From Ostrinia nubilalis (lineage: Eukaryota > Arthropoda > Insecta > Lepidoptera > Crambidae), in contig NC_087112.1 of NCBI RefSeq assembly GCF_963855985.1, positions 4,652,501 to 4,716,500 of the forward strand: 64,000 nucleotides of DNA, given 5' to 3'. A program made the translations under genes and the position numbers. Shown piece after piece: positions 1 through 11,672 of this stretch; within the stretch, counting starts at the first letter, position 1; every line of letters begins with the position of its first letter. The notes beneath the pieces are model-generated. The model ran no database searches. It was not told the origin of the DNA and saw only the letters and a list, made by a program, of their open reading frames with translations.

Positions 1-75
1 TCTTATACTTGGGAATCGAACCCAAACCCCTCAAGAGTGGAAGGCAAGAGCGTCCGAACTATTAAAAGGCTTTTT
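1..75 (-). repeat. tRNA-like SINE relic
   Basis: The reverse complement contains GGGTTCGATTCCC, a perfect tRNA B-box/T-arm, preceded by TTGCCTTCCACTC, which resembles a Gly-TCC anticodon arm. No acceptor stem or complete cloverleaf closes around it. I read it as a fragment of a tRNA-derived SINE rather than a functional tRNA gene. Confidence 0.4.
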
Positions 76-430
76 TTCAAACATCCTTGTACGTATTTAT
101 TTAATTATCTTAGACAGGACGTCCACTGCCTTGTTTATTTGATAACTTCCAAAAATCATTACATTAAAGTGCATTAAATATTATGATTTCCGCGACAATA
201 ATAACAACAAGTTCTGTTATCTGTTTCTACATAATCCTAATCTGTTTTTTTTAATTATACAGTAGTAGGATACCATAAAGACAAGTAATTAAATAATTAA
301 TTAACAAAACATGTTCCTGATGATATTTCCGAAAGCTTCAAGTGCCTAACGGTTATTGTTTCAGAGTTCCGTAAAATAAAATTATTATTCAAAGCTATAT
401 TTAGTTAAGTATTTAATTAGATGTAATCTA

Positions 431-598
431 GTGTGCTTACTATGAGTTTACGTTAGGTGTGCTCGCTAGCAACTGCCTCAAAAAAAGTCATTAAATGTTT
501 GGCAGATTGTACAGCGCCTTTAGCGGCTACTTTCAAGAACTAAAATCTTTATAGATTTTTTGACGCACACATCTAACGTAAAGTCATGTTAAGCACAC
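431..598. mobile_element. MITE with ~35-bp imperfect terminal inverted repeats
   Basis: The left end GTGTGCTTACTATGAGTTTA pairs with the right end, whose reverse complement starts GTGTGCTTAACATGACTTTA. The match continues with gaps into ACGTTAG and TGTGCKCG. The ends resemble the MITE at 42328-42482 (ATGAGTTTACGT against GTGAGTTTACAT), so the two probably belong to one family. There is no coding capacity. Confidence 0.55.
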
Positions 599-795
599 CG
601 TTTTCAGATTTAAGTTACTAGATATCAGACTGAGTGTCGAACCTACAAACGCTCTGGTTTTGTAGAATTTGAAACTAGTACTTTACTAAAGCTTGGCAGT
701 ATAGTATTTGCTAATCAACGCTTTATCACAATCTGTCAAATTAATGTTAATGACACTATGATGGAAAGAGACAAAACAGTCATTCATTATCATCA

Positions 796-890
796 TTCAT
801 TTCAGCCAATGGTGGCAGTCCCACTGCTGGACGAGGCTTACTCCAAGAAATGCTACAATCCATGATCTCCGGCTTCTTTCTTTCAGATAC
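796..890 (-). repeat. Degenerate RTE retrotransposon 3' end
   Basis: It reads ATCATCATTCATTTCAGCC, then a diverged CCACTGCTGGACGAGG. This is the reverse complement of the (ATGATG)-tailed RTE 3' end found elsewhere in the window. It is old and eroded. Confidence 0.5.
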
Positions 891-2182
891 GGCAATTTCA
901 GCATGTATTCTGTGGTTTTAATTAGAATATCTATAAAAAAGGATTTTATTAACAATGGGGTTTTTCGCTACACAATCATAGCAAATGGTTTATGCATCTG
1001 TAACGCGGATCCCTGAACTGGACTTACGTTAATCAATACTATAACATTTCTCCGATCATTTACATTTATTTTTCCGTCTCATCATTTGTATAATAATTAA
1101 TTGGCCGAGTATAATTATGTAATATGATACTTGCCTCTAATTGGTGACACGATACCGCTTCATGTCTTTAATAATAAATAATAATGTCTTATATTAATGC
1201 TCTGATTGATCTCCCGATATGGTTTAATTAGTTAGGGTATTCTTTTTAAATGGTTTGCTTTATCGACAGTTAATGGGCATCGTGAAAAGGTCAGCAAAAC
1301 GATAAAATTTTGTACTAAAAAGAAATATTTTTGAAGTCAAATTGGCCTGATGTAATAGTGTGTCAACTCAAAATTTTGAAGATTTAAAAAGTAGACTAAA
1401 TTCGTAAAATAAATTTTAATTTAAAATGAAATCGTACTATGTAAAATTAGGTAAGTAGGTACTTAGCTATTGTGCTGAATTCGATAAATGCCGGATTATG
1501 GATAATATGAATTTAATAACACCAATTGATTATTGCTCATCAGAACTAACAAAATAACGGTATTTACGCAAAATGGCATAACGCAACTAAAATTAGCAAA
1601 GCTCCCGAAATAATGGAAACCGCAAATGTGACGGTAAATGCTTTATTTGGACAATATCAATAACGGCGGATTATGGCCAGGTTGCACCGTGACCTGTTTT
1701 TGTCTAATCCGCAGTGAATTGTTTGGACTGAGCTCAGATGGCGCCACATGTTTAGTATAGTGATACGTGATGAAACGTTGCATGTATTGTGTATGGAACG
1801 GTTACGGTGGGATCTATTGCTGGGTATTTGCTATTGACAGTGTATAAAGACCTTTTAGTTGTGGAACATCTTTAACGGTTACTATAACCTTAACCGGTGT
1901 TTTTTATATCTAATTGGACAGATTTTTGAGGTTTGTTACAGCTATAACAAGATAGTCAAAAGTGGCTCCAAATGGTTCGTGTAATATTACACACGTTGCT
2001 GCTCGCCAGTTCTGTTACTTGAACTTGGCTTGACACGCTGCCGCATGTCTAAATTTAGATACTCGTTTCTGATGATTAGGCGTTTGTTTAAGAAGGTCCT
2101 ACTCGAAAGAACCCTTTGGCTCACTGTTTCGAAAGACAGTATTTTTTATGTGTAAAAATGTTACAAAAAATAGATAACTAAC
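891..2182. other. Intron DNA, mostly featureless
   Basis: This is presumed latrophilin intron 3' of the SUEL exon. Apart from a diverged relative of the 2707 MITE at about 1861-1965 (shared TTAACCGGTGTTTTT and GGACAGATTTTTGA), I see nothing. Confidence 0.5.
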
Positions 2183-2372
2183 CTGCTATGTAAAACCCGC
2201 AAACTCCTGGTGGACATGCAGTTGACACTCCAGTCGATGTTCCCATGGTCGTTGCAGATCGTGATCGAGAACCTTCCATAGTTCGCCCTGATGAGGTGGA
2301 TGACGGAACCCTCGCTGCAGCCGATCTTGAGGGTCTTCCCTTCACATGCGTACGCCGTTTCGTATCTTGGTT
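2183..2372 (-). CDS. Cirl: Latrophilin (adhesion GPCR) internal exon, SUEL lectin domain
   Basis: Latrophilin is a neuronal adhesion G-protein-coupled receptor whose extracellular N-terminus starts with a SUEL/rhamnose-binding (Gal_lectin) domain. The minus strand encodes 62 full codons of that domain: [11 protein letters not shown], then IGC, the diagnostic [16 protein letters not shown] with its YGR motif, WSVNC and LHSR. Four cysteines are visible. The wording matches what I remember of insect Cirl very closely. The exon is bounded by an acceptor (pyrimidine tract, TATTCCAG before AACCAAG) and a donor (AGCAG, then GTTAGT). It opens with two bases that complete a codon begun upstream and ends with two bases of an Arg/Ser codon. 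The DPC half of the lectin domain, the GAIN domain and the seven membrane segments are not in the window and must lie left of base 1. The signal peptide exon lies to the right and was not identified. Confidence 0.9.
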
Positions 2373-2706
2373 CTGGAATAGAGAAAAAAATGGAAATGAG
2401 AATTTGAGATTTTTTAGATGGGACTAGCACTATGAAAGAATAGAAAAAGAAAATGTAGGGATGAGAATTTGCGTTTTTTGAGTTGGGACACTGTGACGTT
2501 GTGTGACCAGACGAATAAATAATTTTAGAAATAATCACAACGTAAAAATATAAATGCGTTGTAAATTATTTTATCTAAACAAAACTTCGTTTAATTAGAA
2601 GAATATCTTCGTTTTATTTTTGTAAATCGCAAAGAGGTTTTGGAGTTACTTCTAAATTGAAACAACCAATTCCACTACGTTTTGTTTGACCGAAGAAATA
2701 ATTAGG

Positions 2707-2821
2707 CTGAGTTGCACCAACTTACTTTAACCGTAACTACGAGTATAAAAATAACCGGTGTTTTTGCAAGGAGTTGGACAGATTTTTGACGTTTGAGTTA
2801 AATTAAGATGGTGCAACTCAG
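2707..2821. mobile_element. MITE, CTGAGTTGCACCA family
   Basis: The element is 115 bp. Its terminal inverted repeats CTGAGTTGCACCAACTTA and CTGAGTTGCACCATCTTA continue into TTTAA on both sides. The interior contains TTAACC and CCGGTGTTTTTGC. A diverged copy lies at 4583-4689 and a further relic at 1861-1965. Confidence 0.75.
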
Positions 2822-3553
2822 ATTTAGTCTTAAATGCATTAAATTAGTTTTTTGTAAGTATTAGATTTACCTAACACTCAAACATTGTTTGACTCTATCA
2901 ATCAATTTCTTGAATTAATCAAACCATACTCTGATTATATTAGCCACAATATTGATCGTAGTAAGCTTCCCTTGATAATAAAACCAAGTAAAACCCCTGA
3001 AATATTTTCGCTTACCGTCCATATCCTTCATTTCGTTCGCAAAATCGTTCTGAAACCTCTTGTTTTCGGATCGTTCAGAAAATGATTATGAAACGTTGAG
3101 TCGACAGTTTTTCTTTTTGTCCCGAAAGGCGCAAATGGTTCTCGATTAGTGATGTGCAAGTGTGAGCAAGATTAGTGTCCCGCTTTCCCAGTCATTAACT
3201 GTCCCAAGTTACTGGCCGACATATAGATTATGTAGTTTATGTAGTCACACTATGTATAAAGAGCTAGCCAAATCAGACTTTTCTTTCTTTTTTGGTAGAC
3301 ATCTAAGAACATTTTCTGAAAAATAACGTCATAATCAATACTGTGCAAGAAACCTTTATAGGTTTGAGTTGTGTTTTCAGTTTTTACAAACATGGAGCAG
3401 AATCAGTGATAACTTAAATAGAATTAAAGCATCTTCAGGATTCGATCAACGAATCAGCTTCAACACTCACAGAACTGTCATCTCGCGTCATCGTATATTG
3501 ACATAGTCATCATTATACTTACAGTTGCATTGCAACGCATAATATCAATACGG
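2822..3553. other. Intron DNA, nothing recognised
   Basis: AT-rich single-copy-looking sequence. Short open frames here carry no recognisable domain. Confidence 0.5.
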
Positions 3554-3655
3554 TTGTCCCATGTCCCTGACATATTGTCCTGCAAAATATATCATTACTG
3601 CCGTCCCATGTTCCTGTCCTGGCTTTGTCCCATGTACCTGTCCCGATTTTGTCCC
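3554..3655. repeat. Degenerate GTCCCATGTNCCTGTCC tandem repeat
   Basis: Four imperfect units follow one another: TTGTCCCATGTCCCTGAC, CCGTCCCATGTTCCTGTCC, TTGTCCCATGTACCTGTCC and TTGTCCCAACTCG. They are spaced roughly 25-50 bp apart. On the minus strand this gives the repeated peptide GTKSGQVHGTKPGQEHGT, which I take to be a by-product of the repeat and not a gene. Confidence 0.55.
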
Positions 3656-4582
3656 AACTCGTCGTGTTACTGGCAACACTACCCCCGTCCGTTTAATTGG
3701 GTTTATTTGCGGAGAGATGAATGTTGTTTCCTTTTCCAGCAAGGAGCGCTATTCCCGCGAGTATTCGCCCGTGTGTTTTCATCTTTGATGGGAGTTTTTG
3801 TGGGCGTAGTTCGATTTTGTTAACAACTGTCTTGCATAAACGAGTAGAGATGTTTTTTACCCGACTGCGCCAGAAAGAGGGTTATGTTTTTAGAACTATA
3901 GGATTGATTTTGTGTGGTTTTTATCGTTTTCTGGTGCTTGTTGGACTTCCTATTATGTATTTATTTGAAACTTACATTATGTTTAAGTTTTGAGGCGAAC
4001 TTAATGCCATATGGCGTGTTCCTTCAGTTAACATTACGGCGTAACTGACTCTTAAATTAAGACCAATGTTTTTAAATTATAACGGGACGAAGGCAGTCTC
4101 ATCACAGTCACTACATTTTAGTAAGAAATTATTATTATTTTAAAGTCCTTAACCCTTAATAACTTTGATCTTTTTATTTCCTTTCCATGTATTATTAAAC
4201 CAAGTTTTATTTCAGTTATCATAGCTGAATTAACTAAAAGACAAATAGAATCTTGAAATTTTCCATCACCCCCAAAATATCAGCTATCTACTTATGAAAT
4301 ATTTTTATCATAAATCTGCCCTGTCCATATAAGTTTACATATTCGTTTTTTCTATGTAATTACCTGATCCCCTTGTCTTGTGAATTGTTTCCCCTAAAGT
4401 GGGTACTGGACACGGATTATAAATCATTTTTATGACCCCTACCCCCTTACGCTCTAAATTAGGGGGGTGACTGGCGTTTTAACGTCAAACGTTTTCTTTA
4501 TGATTTAGAATAGTTGTGGATATTCTTGGGTGATGATGGGATGTTTTGAGATATGTGACATTTATTTTCAACTTAAGTAAAG
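3656..4582. other. Intron DNA with short repeat relics
   Basis: A LINE-like 3' end motif (GGCGAACTTAATGCCATATGG) lies at about 3994-4015, on the minus strand. A fragment of a common moth repeat (CCCGACTGCGCCAGAAAGAG) lies near 3861. No genes are seen. Confidence 0.4.
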
Positions 4583-4689
4583 TTTAGGCTGGGTTGCACA
4601 ATCTTATTTTGACTTTAACAAACGTCAAAAATCTGTCAAACTCCATACAAAACGTCGATTAAGGTCAGGTGGTCAGTCAACTCAGCCTT
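4583..4689. mobile_element. Diverged MITE related to 2707-2821
   Basis: The left end AGGCTGGGTTGCAC pairs imperfectly with the right end, whose reverse complement is AAGGCTGAGTTGAC. The interior AAACGTCAAAAATCTGTC is the reverse of the 2707 element's GACAGATTTTTGACGTTT, so the two copies are in opposite orientation. Confidence 0.6.
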
Positions 4690-5236
4690 AGTATACAGAT
4701 GGCTTATTGAAAATAATAAATAGATAATTTTACTGCATAGCATTTTTTTCTGGTTTTGAAGACGAGAGAGACATCTTTAGTGAATTTTGTAGGTTGTATT
4801 TTGATGTCTTAGTAATTCGTCATTTTGTAGATTAACATAGGGACATAGAGTTTCATATTTATGAACTAAAATCACACTTATCTAAGGTTTAAATGATAAT
4901 CCCTTAAACGTGTAATCTTGTATTAAAAAAATATTTCCTTAAAATACATAAATTAATGAATAAGAAGTGCGTTAGCCAGTTAAATTGTGCTATAGTAATA
5001 AAATGTTCTGTCAAATCTTGATTCCACCGATAAGAAAATATTTAAAATAGTTTTCTTAATAAAACAGTTTTAAGACTCTTTTATTTTTATACTTCTAAGC
5101 TACGTTATTATCGATAAGGCCACCACTAATCTTAAGATTTATCAACGTTGAAAAACCGAACCCTATTAATACACTTCCACGGTTTTGTTACACTTTTATC
5201 GATGCAAAGTGCAGGATCGCGTGTCGAGTGCGAGTA

Positions 5237-5603
5237 AAGGCCGATTCACACATATCAGTGAAGTCACAGTTCAGGCTCAGTACTGGCACAGTGCGAAATA
5301 TTCTTTCATACAGTTTCTATGAACACATCCCCACTTGTCAGTGCCAGTGACGACACAGTGCTCTCAGTGTCAGTGCCGACACCGGCAATCACGGACGTAT
5401 TCGTTGACGACGATATTTTTTGTCGGATCACGGATGCTGCCGCGGCATCAAAAACAAAATAACTTACTTCATAGTTTCTGAACAAGAATATTGAAGCAGC
5501 TCTGACATTTTAAAATATTCAAAATATTTCACTGACGCAACACTGTAGCACTGATACTGAACTGAGCGGACACTGACGGAATTGATATGTGTGAATCGAG
5601 CTT
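5237..5603. mobile_element. TA-flanked MITE, AAGGCCGATTCACACATATC
   Basis: The element is 367 bp, flanked by TA on each side (5235-5236 and 5604-5605). The terminal repeats AAGGCCGATTCACACATATC and AAGCTCGATTCACACATATC differ at two positions. The interior is rich in CAGTG and CAGTGCCG motifs, and the right arm echoes the left (TGTCAGTG/CACTGACG). The TA duplication points to the Tc1/mariner superfamily. There is no transposase. Confidence 0.7.
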
Positions 5604-5879
5604 TATACATTATCGACATCGAGGATCGACTTGAGCGATTTTCGCAAAATCGAAATCCACCCCAGTGATTTATGTAAAGATAAAGGTTTTAAAAAATGAA
5701 GTGACGTAGAGTGTATGAAGCTTAAAATGAAAATGTTTCTTGGGTTTTTATTTTAAATTGAAGTCTTTTGTAATAATTTAAAGAGATAAGTAATTACATA
5801 CAAACTTATGCATAATACAAGTCATATTTAATAATTATATTGCTCTAATGATTTAAGCTTCATTCTTGTAGATTTTCAG

Positions 5880-5919
5880 AAAAAAAATAGTGGTTTAATT
5901 TAAAACCACTATTTTTTTT
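5880..5919. repeat. Perfect 17-bp AT-rich hairpin
   Basis: The two arms AAAAAAAATAGTGGTTT and AAACCACTATTTTTTTT are exact complements around a 6-base loop (AATTTA). It could act as a transcription pause or cruciform site, or be a MITE remnant. No function is inferred. Confidence 0.6.
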
Positions 5920-6049
5920 TAAATCTACTGTAAGATGATACAGTTTTTAGCTTGCTGTACATGATATTATACTGTCGAATGTAATAAGCAAAAATATTTT
6001 ATAAGTTGAAATTGTTTTTGTATGCAGAACGAACGTGCACTGGCAACTT

Positions 6050-6230
6050 ATGTGTTTGGGAATCGAACTCAGAACCAGTCGAGTCTTACCACTGGACAAT
6101 TTAAGACCTTGTTATCAAACCCTAAACGATAGGGGTCATATAATTAGGTAGCAGCTTGTGATAACTGTAATTATTTATTTTTCGCCCCTTCCGAGCATCG
6201 AACCCACGACCAAAGTGCATGGTTGTAATA
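6050..6230 (-). repeat. Two tRNA-like (SINE) fragments
   Basis: The reverse complement contains GAGTTCGATTCCCAAACAC near 6060 and GGGTTCGATGCTCGG near 6200. Both are B-box-like. Neither has a complete tRNA fold. Their head-to-tail spacing of about 140 bp suggests eroded SINE copies. Confidence 0.35.
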
Positions 6231-7187
6231 AATCTGGCAAATTAATGACGTTTCTGACAGATCGGTTACAAAACTGCGAGTCATGTCTGGAAACGAGATG
6301 GGTTGGATGGAGTTGGAAAATAATGCTGGGGTACAAAAATGGACGAATGGAGTGGTGGTTGGGGTCTACAGTTGCGGGTTTGATTCTCGACGGAGGCAAA
6401 ATTGGAACTGAACTGAGAAGTAACAAGTTTTTGAGATTTTCAAGTTCTTTTTTAGAAAATTGCCACCAGCGATTGCGATGCGAGATTATTAAAATTTTCC
6501 TTTTCTTCTTTTTAATTATTTGGAACTAGTTTGTTGAATTTCATGAGAAAAACTATCACAGGTGGCAATTTTATAAAAATGCAAAGATCATAAGGAGGCC
6601 TTGATTTTGATTTTGCCTATCGATAGTTGCAGAGTTATCCATTGTTTTTGGGACATCCGGTATAATAAAAATATTTAAGAAAAAAGATGAAACTGTTTGA
6701 AGATTGTGTTAATTGCAATCCATTCATAGAGTTTCAAGTGGTGGACCAAAACGAAATATTTAATAGCCAAAACCCACCGCCCCCATAACTCCGTACCTAC
6801 TACATTTCCCTTTTTCAAATGGCATAATTACCCACTCATCTATCCCAAAACATCTTAAACTCAAAAGATACATCCTATTCCAACCCAATAAAGTTCAAAC
6901 TCGCGTGACAGTATTAATCCAAAACACAGAAGCACAGACTACACGATACATAGCTGTCATTTGGTACCGCCGCCGATTTCATTGGAAAATAAACATTAAA
7001 TCGAAGGTCAGAAGGTGAGTATTACGTTGTTGCTGTTTTATAGCAGTCGCAGATGTAACAATATTGGTTTCCTGGTGAATTTAATTTTGTCTGTCGTTTT
7101 CGAGTATAGCGATTAATAGCGGACTTTAGTATGGTTTTACTGCGGTTTGTATCTAAAGAATTAAGGTTAAACTACATTTACTCAGCC

Positions 7188-7333
7188 AGGTGGACCGGGC
7201 AAGGTGGACCGACGACCTGATAAATGTAGCAGGAAGGCGCTGGATGCAGGCCCCTACCAACCAACCAAGTCATTGGGGGAGGCCTATGTTCAGCAGTGGA
7301 CGTCCTATGGCTGAAATGATGATGATGATGATG
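7188..7333 (+). mobile_element. RTE retrotransposon 3' fragment, (ATG)n tail
   Basis: This 5'-truncated copy covers only the C-terminus of the endonuclease-reverse transcriptase (DRRPDKCSRKALDAG-like wording) and the 3' core AGCAGTGGACGTC, ending in GATGATGATG. It is flanked by ACTCAGCC at 7180-7187 and 7334-7341, a target-site duplication. The second copy shares the right-hand ACTCAGCC. Confidence 0.85.
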
Positions 7334-7341
7334 ACTCAGCC

Positions 7342-7471
7342 AGGACCGACGATCTGGTGAAGGTCGCGGGAGGCGCCAGGATGCGAGCGGCGCAGGACCG
7401 GTCTTTGTGGAAATCCTTGGGGGAGGCCTTTGTCCAGCAGTGGACGTCGGCTGAAACGAACGAACGAACGA
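7342..7471 (+). mobile_element. RTE retrotransposon 3' fragment, (CGAA)n tail
   Basis: This 130-bp copy encodes VAGGARMRAAQDRSLWKSLG and then EAFVQQWTSAET, the typical C-terminus of RTE-type reverse transcriptases. It ends in CGAACGAACGAACG. ACTCAGCC precedes it (7334-7341) and follows it (7472-7479). Its tail differs from that of its neighbour, so it belongs to a different subfamily. Confidence 0.85.
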
Positions 7472-7479
7472 ACTCAGCC

Positions 7480-9446
7480 TTTGGAATTGAAAAGTTTAAA
7501 AGAAAGCAATTTCAGAGAATAGAATGCATACTATTGTCTTTTTTACCGCGTAATTTGACATGCAGCTGTAAATTCGAAAATCGAATCTTTTTTTCTTTCT
7601 CTATTACAGCTTGCACATTGCACAGTAAGTACTGGCCAGTGTCATGCAATTTAATTTAGTATTCAATTTCCATAACGATACCCGGTTCCCATCACACATG
7701 TCGTTCGTTAAACTTTACCGTTTAACGTTAAATTTATCGCGCGGACAGGCGGCTTACGTTAATCTGTGCCTACTTTAAATATTCCCAAACTTTTTGATTA
7801 ATAGGTGCCCAACATACGATCATTGCGGTGGAATGCCAGTGCACAGTTTTGCAGTAATTTTCAGGGGATTATAAGAATGTTATGGAATAATTAATTATGC
7901 ATGATGAATGAATGCTTCGGTTAGGATGAGTAAGTAATTTAATGTTAATGGTTTGTTTGCTGCAAGGCGCTTTTTGTCTTTTGTTTTGAATATTTATGTT
8001 GCAGTTTCATACGACTGAACTAGGACTTATTCTCACGGCAATCCAATAATGCAGGATCCCGCAAAACTGGACTGTGATGTGAACACAAGTTGTTTGAAAT
8101 TCAGACTACAAATTCGAACGGATCAGTTTTTTGCGGGACTGCCAAGGAGACGGGACTTTTAAGCTTGATTTCAGTTTACTATGTAACGTGATAACGCTAA
8201 CGGTACAATGCTGCCTGTACCTAATGTCAATTGGAAATTCCCAAATAAAAACATAGATTTTACTATGTTCCTTTAAAACAGTTAAATCAGCCTTTCAACA
8301 AAATATCTGATTCGATGAGTCCGAAAAATTCTCAAGCGAAATTTTAAAAATCTCCAAACTAAGTAAAAATACGAGGAAATGTGAAAGTTAAACTCGCAAA
8401 ATAAAACTGTTGACGAATAAATTTGGACGGAAATAGGGTCCATGGATTTAATTAAGCGTATTTGCATACTACCCGCGTCCGACTCGACTTTGTGTAAAGG
8501 CGCATTCACAATTGAAGTTGCAACAAAATGAGTACAATTCCAATCACAAGACAATACATAATAAGGTTCAATTCTTCTTGATTCTTTCTTTGTCTCTCCT
8601 TGTTCTCTGATATTGATTTAGATTCTTCAGTCACACATCTATTCTATCTATCTATTTTTTAAGCGCGTTGCGAAGACATCCTGAATTCTCAATATAACTA
8701 TACCTTTAGGTGATAACTAACTATTTAGCTGTATAGAGAAGACAGATCAGTTGGAAAAGTTTATTCCTATAAGCCACTAACATGAGACCACGATGGCATC
8801 AAGAAACAAATCAAAAGTACATTAAAATTAATATTATCTTTAAAGTTTTAAGAGTAAAGTCAGTGTGAACGGCTCTTTAGGACGCTTACCCTCGCTTTTG
8901 ATTTGTTAATGTCAATTTTTATGAGTTCCCCAAAGTTGGCGCTGTTAAAACTCTATCACTTTGACGGTAGAACAATAAAACTGAGCTGAAACTGTTCTGA
9001 AATTAATTAAATAGGTAATGTAGAACTAATATAACGAGGAAAATTGGTATAGACAATAAAAAATGTTATATTCATATAATATACATAATCTCATTTCCTA
9101 TTGTATCATAATAGGTAAATACTAATAGTAATAAGATAGCGGAAAAAGAAGTCTTCATAAATCGAATCGAGAACGCTAGCAAAATAAAAGAAAAACTGTA
9201 TTTACTCCGCTCGGGAAATCCCCTAAAGTTTTATAGACACAAATCTCTCTCCAACTCTACATCTAGAGTGGGTACTTTTATAAATTCCTCATTGCAACCC
9301 CACATCCCATTCACTATTAGGCAAAATGTGCAACCCCAGCGGGTCCCGGTTTATTTTTATCAGCCGACCGCAAGCCGGACCTTAGAACTGACCACAAAAT
9401 AGTTTAATACAGCAGGTCAACTTGATACTATAATAAACTTATTTTA
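7480..9446. other. Intron DNA, nothing recognised
   Basis: AT-rich, without repeats or coding signals I can name. A GCAGGATCCCGCAAAAC stretch near 8051 recurs in diverged form near 56690-56800 and may be an old MITE. Confidence 0.4.
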
Positions 9447-9500
9447 ACATCATCATCATTTCAGTCACAGGACGTCTACTGCTAAACATAGGCCTGCAGA
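9447..9500 (-). repeat. RTE 3' end relic
   Basis: It reads CATCATCATCATTTCAG, then GGACGTCTACTGCTAAACAT and AGGCCT. This is the reverse complement of the RTE 3' core with an (ATG)n tail. Confidence 0.7.
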
Positions 9501-9632
9501 TAAAAAAACAGCGCAGTTAATATTTTTTTCAGATAAAGGCCTAAAACAATTGAAAAGGTTGTAAGAAACAAGTTTTTATGAAATAAAGACAGTTCTGAAT
9601 CTGAATAAAGCGCTATTTTCAAGTAGGTTTTC

Positions 9633-9911
9633 CTAGCATAGAGTCCTAGGAAGAGAGATTTCTTTTCCCGCCTCTACTGTGGCCAACACAGTGATTCGGC
9701 GATCGTAAAACAAGCTGTAAACCTTCTCCTTCGATTTTCGAATCGATGTAACGTCACTCGCGCTCAGCGATTCGGACTTGAGAAATTTATGGCCACGTGT
9801 TTTAAATTTAGAACGCGATACGGGCTCTACCTGATTTTCCTGGATTTTTGGTTTAGCTGCAACTTGAGACGTTTCGGAATTCAAAAATTTAAATTTAAAT
9901 TCGTTGCGCAC
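9633..9911 (-). other. 92-codon open frame of unknown nature
   Basis: This stretch has higher GC than its surroundings and an uninterrupted minus-strand frame. It is rich in Lys, Ser and Arg (SRSKFKTRGHKFLKSES, TSIRKSKEKVYSLFYDRR) and ends in LPRTLC. I recognise no domain. The composition suits a gag-like or disordered protein remnant better than a host gene. No splice sites or poly(A) signal support it. Confidence 0.2.
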
Positions 9912-11602
9912 ATTTTATAAGTTTGTATTTAATATACCTACTACTTTTTGCAATTAAGTACTCGATGAAGAATGAAAGAAGTTAAGTCATAGTGAATACA
10001 AACAATTTGAAGACAAAAAAGTTCTTTTTTCTAAACAATACCAATTCTAGTTCATTTATTGAAAGTGATAACAAATACTGCGTGAAAATAAATAAATATC
10101 ACATGATTGTCACGAAGTATTTTATAACGAGTACTACTCGTGTCACAATAACGAGTGGACATCGGTACCTAATTGAGACATCATCTCCCTTATGTTTCAA
10201 TAACCTTGCTACGATTAAGCGATACTAGCTTTTATTGAGTATAGCATAAGACTTAGAATATTATCAAGTGATATTTCTTGAGATTTAGTAAATTGTTCAC
10301 ATGCTCGGTGCAACGTATTAGAGGGTGCGATACAGTCATGTCGAAAATTGGATTTAGAAAAATATTTTCTCTATCACTTTATTGTATTAATGCAGAATAA
10401 AAGTAATTATCGAATATTTCACTCATGATTTTATGTAAATAACTTATAACGAGTTGATTAAAAATGTTTTAGAACTGATTAAGGCCAAATATTTCATACA
10501 GAGTCACGTTTCTTTTATTATTATGTATTTATTTAAGTAGGATATAATCTATCTATCCGTTTTCATTTAAGGACAAGCAAAAGTGTACAAATACCAATAA
10601 AAAAATGTCTAAAAAATGCTTAAGTAAAAAGTGTACAATAAGTGGGGGGCGACGAATGTTTTTTGTCGCAACTACACTTTCCGCACATGTTATTCTACCC
10701 GCGTTAATATATCAAAAAGTGCGTATATCCATCTGCATTTGTGCACTGGAGTGTACAGGAAAGGGCCCTCAGGGCGCTTTAACAGCAATGTATGGGCCCC
10801 TGGTCACGTATCGTATGAAGTAGCTTCCTGCATACATCGCGGCCATTTTTCTTTTTGGTTTTTCGTGCATTGTTGTGGTGTGGAGACGGATTTTTTTTGA
10901 CGTTTTTTATTTTTGTAACATGATAGAGATATTAAAAATGTGTGCCTGATGTGATGGCTGATGTAAAATGTCTTATTTGTTGTAGTAATAAAATGTCAGT
11001 GAAACTAATTTATTTGATACACCTACGCAAAAAATAGTCTTTTATTTTACAGCCGTTTAGCCGTTTATTCGTAGCGTGTTTCTTATTGTAAAATGCGACA
11101 GTAAAACTCATTTATTTATGAAAATGCTTATAAAAAGCTCTTTTATATCATGTTTAGTCCAGGAGAAATTATATATTATTCCTTTCTAACGTAATTTTGT
11201 TTTATTTGAGTCTTGTACTTAAAAGAAACAAAAAGTATCCTCCATACCAACTTAACCCAAAAACTGCACACAATTTAGCTCCTCCAAGCGGAAGCGTGAA
11301 GAACTGAGACCTTAGGGGAGGTGAGAATTGCAGGGGTTGTCAAATAAGATTTTTTCCTCAATCGGGGTCTCAGGGACCCCGGCCCAAGAGACCCACCGGT
11401 TATACAATTTGCGACAGAGGGTTAGGCCCAGTTATAAGCCGGCAACATTGATTGCGAGTGTCGAGGGCCATAATTGCTTCTCAGTAGGTACAAGATTATG
11501 GTTGGAGTGATAAGAAAAGGTTTTTTGATTGCGTGAGTTAAGATCTTTACGAGTAGTCTTAATTAATGCTTTACTATATTTATAAAATAGTAAGATTTAT
11601 TT
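9912..11602. other. Intron DNA, nothing recognised
   Basis: Short overlapping frames near 10605-10900 read through a repeat-like GGGCCCCTGGTCACG segment and show no domain. Confidence 0.4.
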
Positions 11603-11662
11603 CCTCCTTGGGGGAGGCATTTCTCCAGCAGTGGACGTCATTTGGCTGAAATTAACGAATGA
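11603..11662 (+). mobile_element. 60-bp RTE micro-insertion with TSD
   Basis: Only the 3' core (GGGGGAGGCATTTCTCCAGC, then AGTGGACGTCATTTGGCTG) and a short AACGAATGA tail are present. The 10-bp target duplication AGATTTATTT lies at 11593-11602 and 11663-11672 and is perfect. Confidence 0.85.
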
Positions 11663-11672
11663 AGATTTATTT

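Noticed and set aside
1..75. Functional tRNA gene
   Set aside because: The B-box is perfect, but no acceptor stem or D-arm pairs with it. It is read as a SINE relic.
3530..3823. Plus-strand frames over the GTCCCATG repeats
   Set aside because: Several overlapping frames on both strands are open only because the tandem repeat lacks stops.
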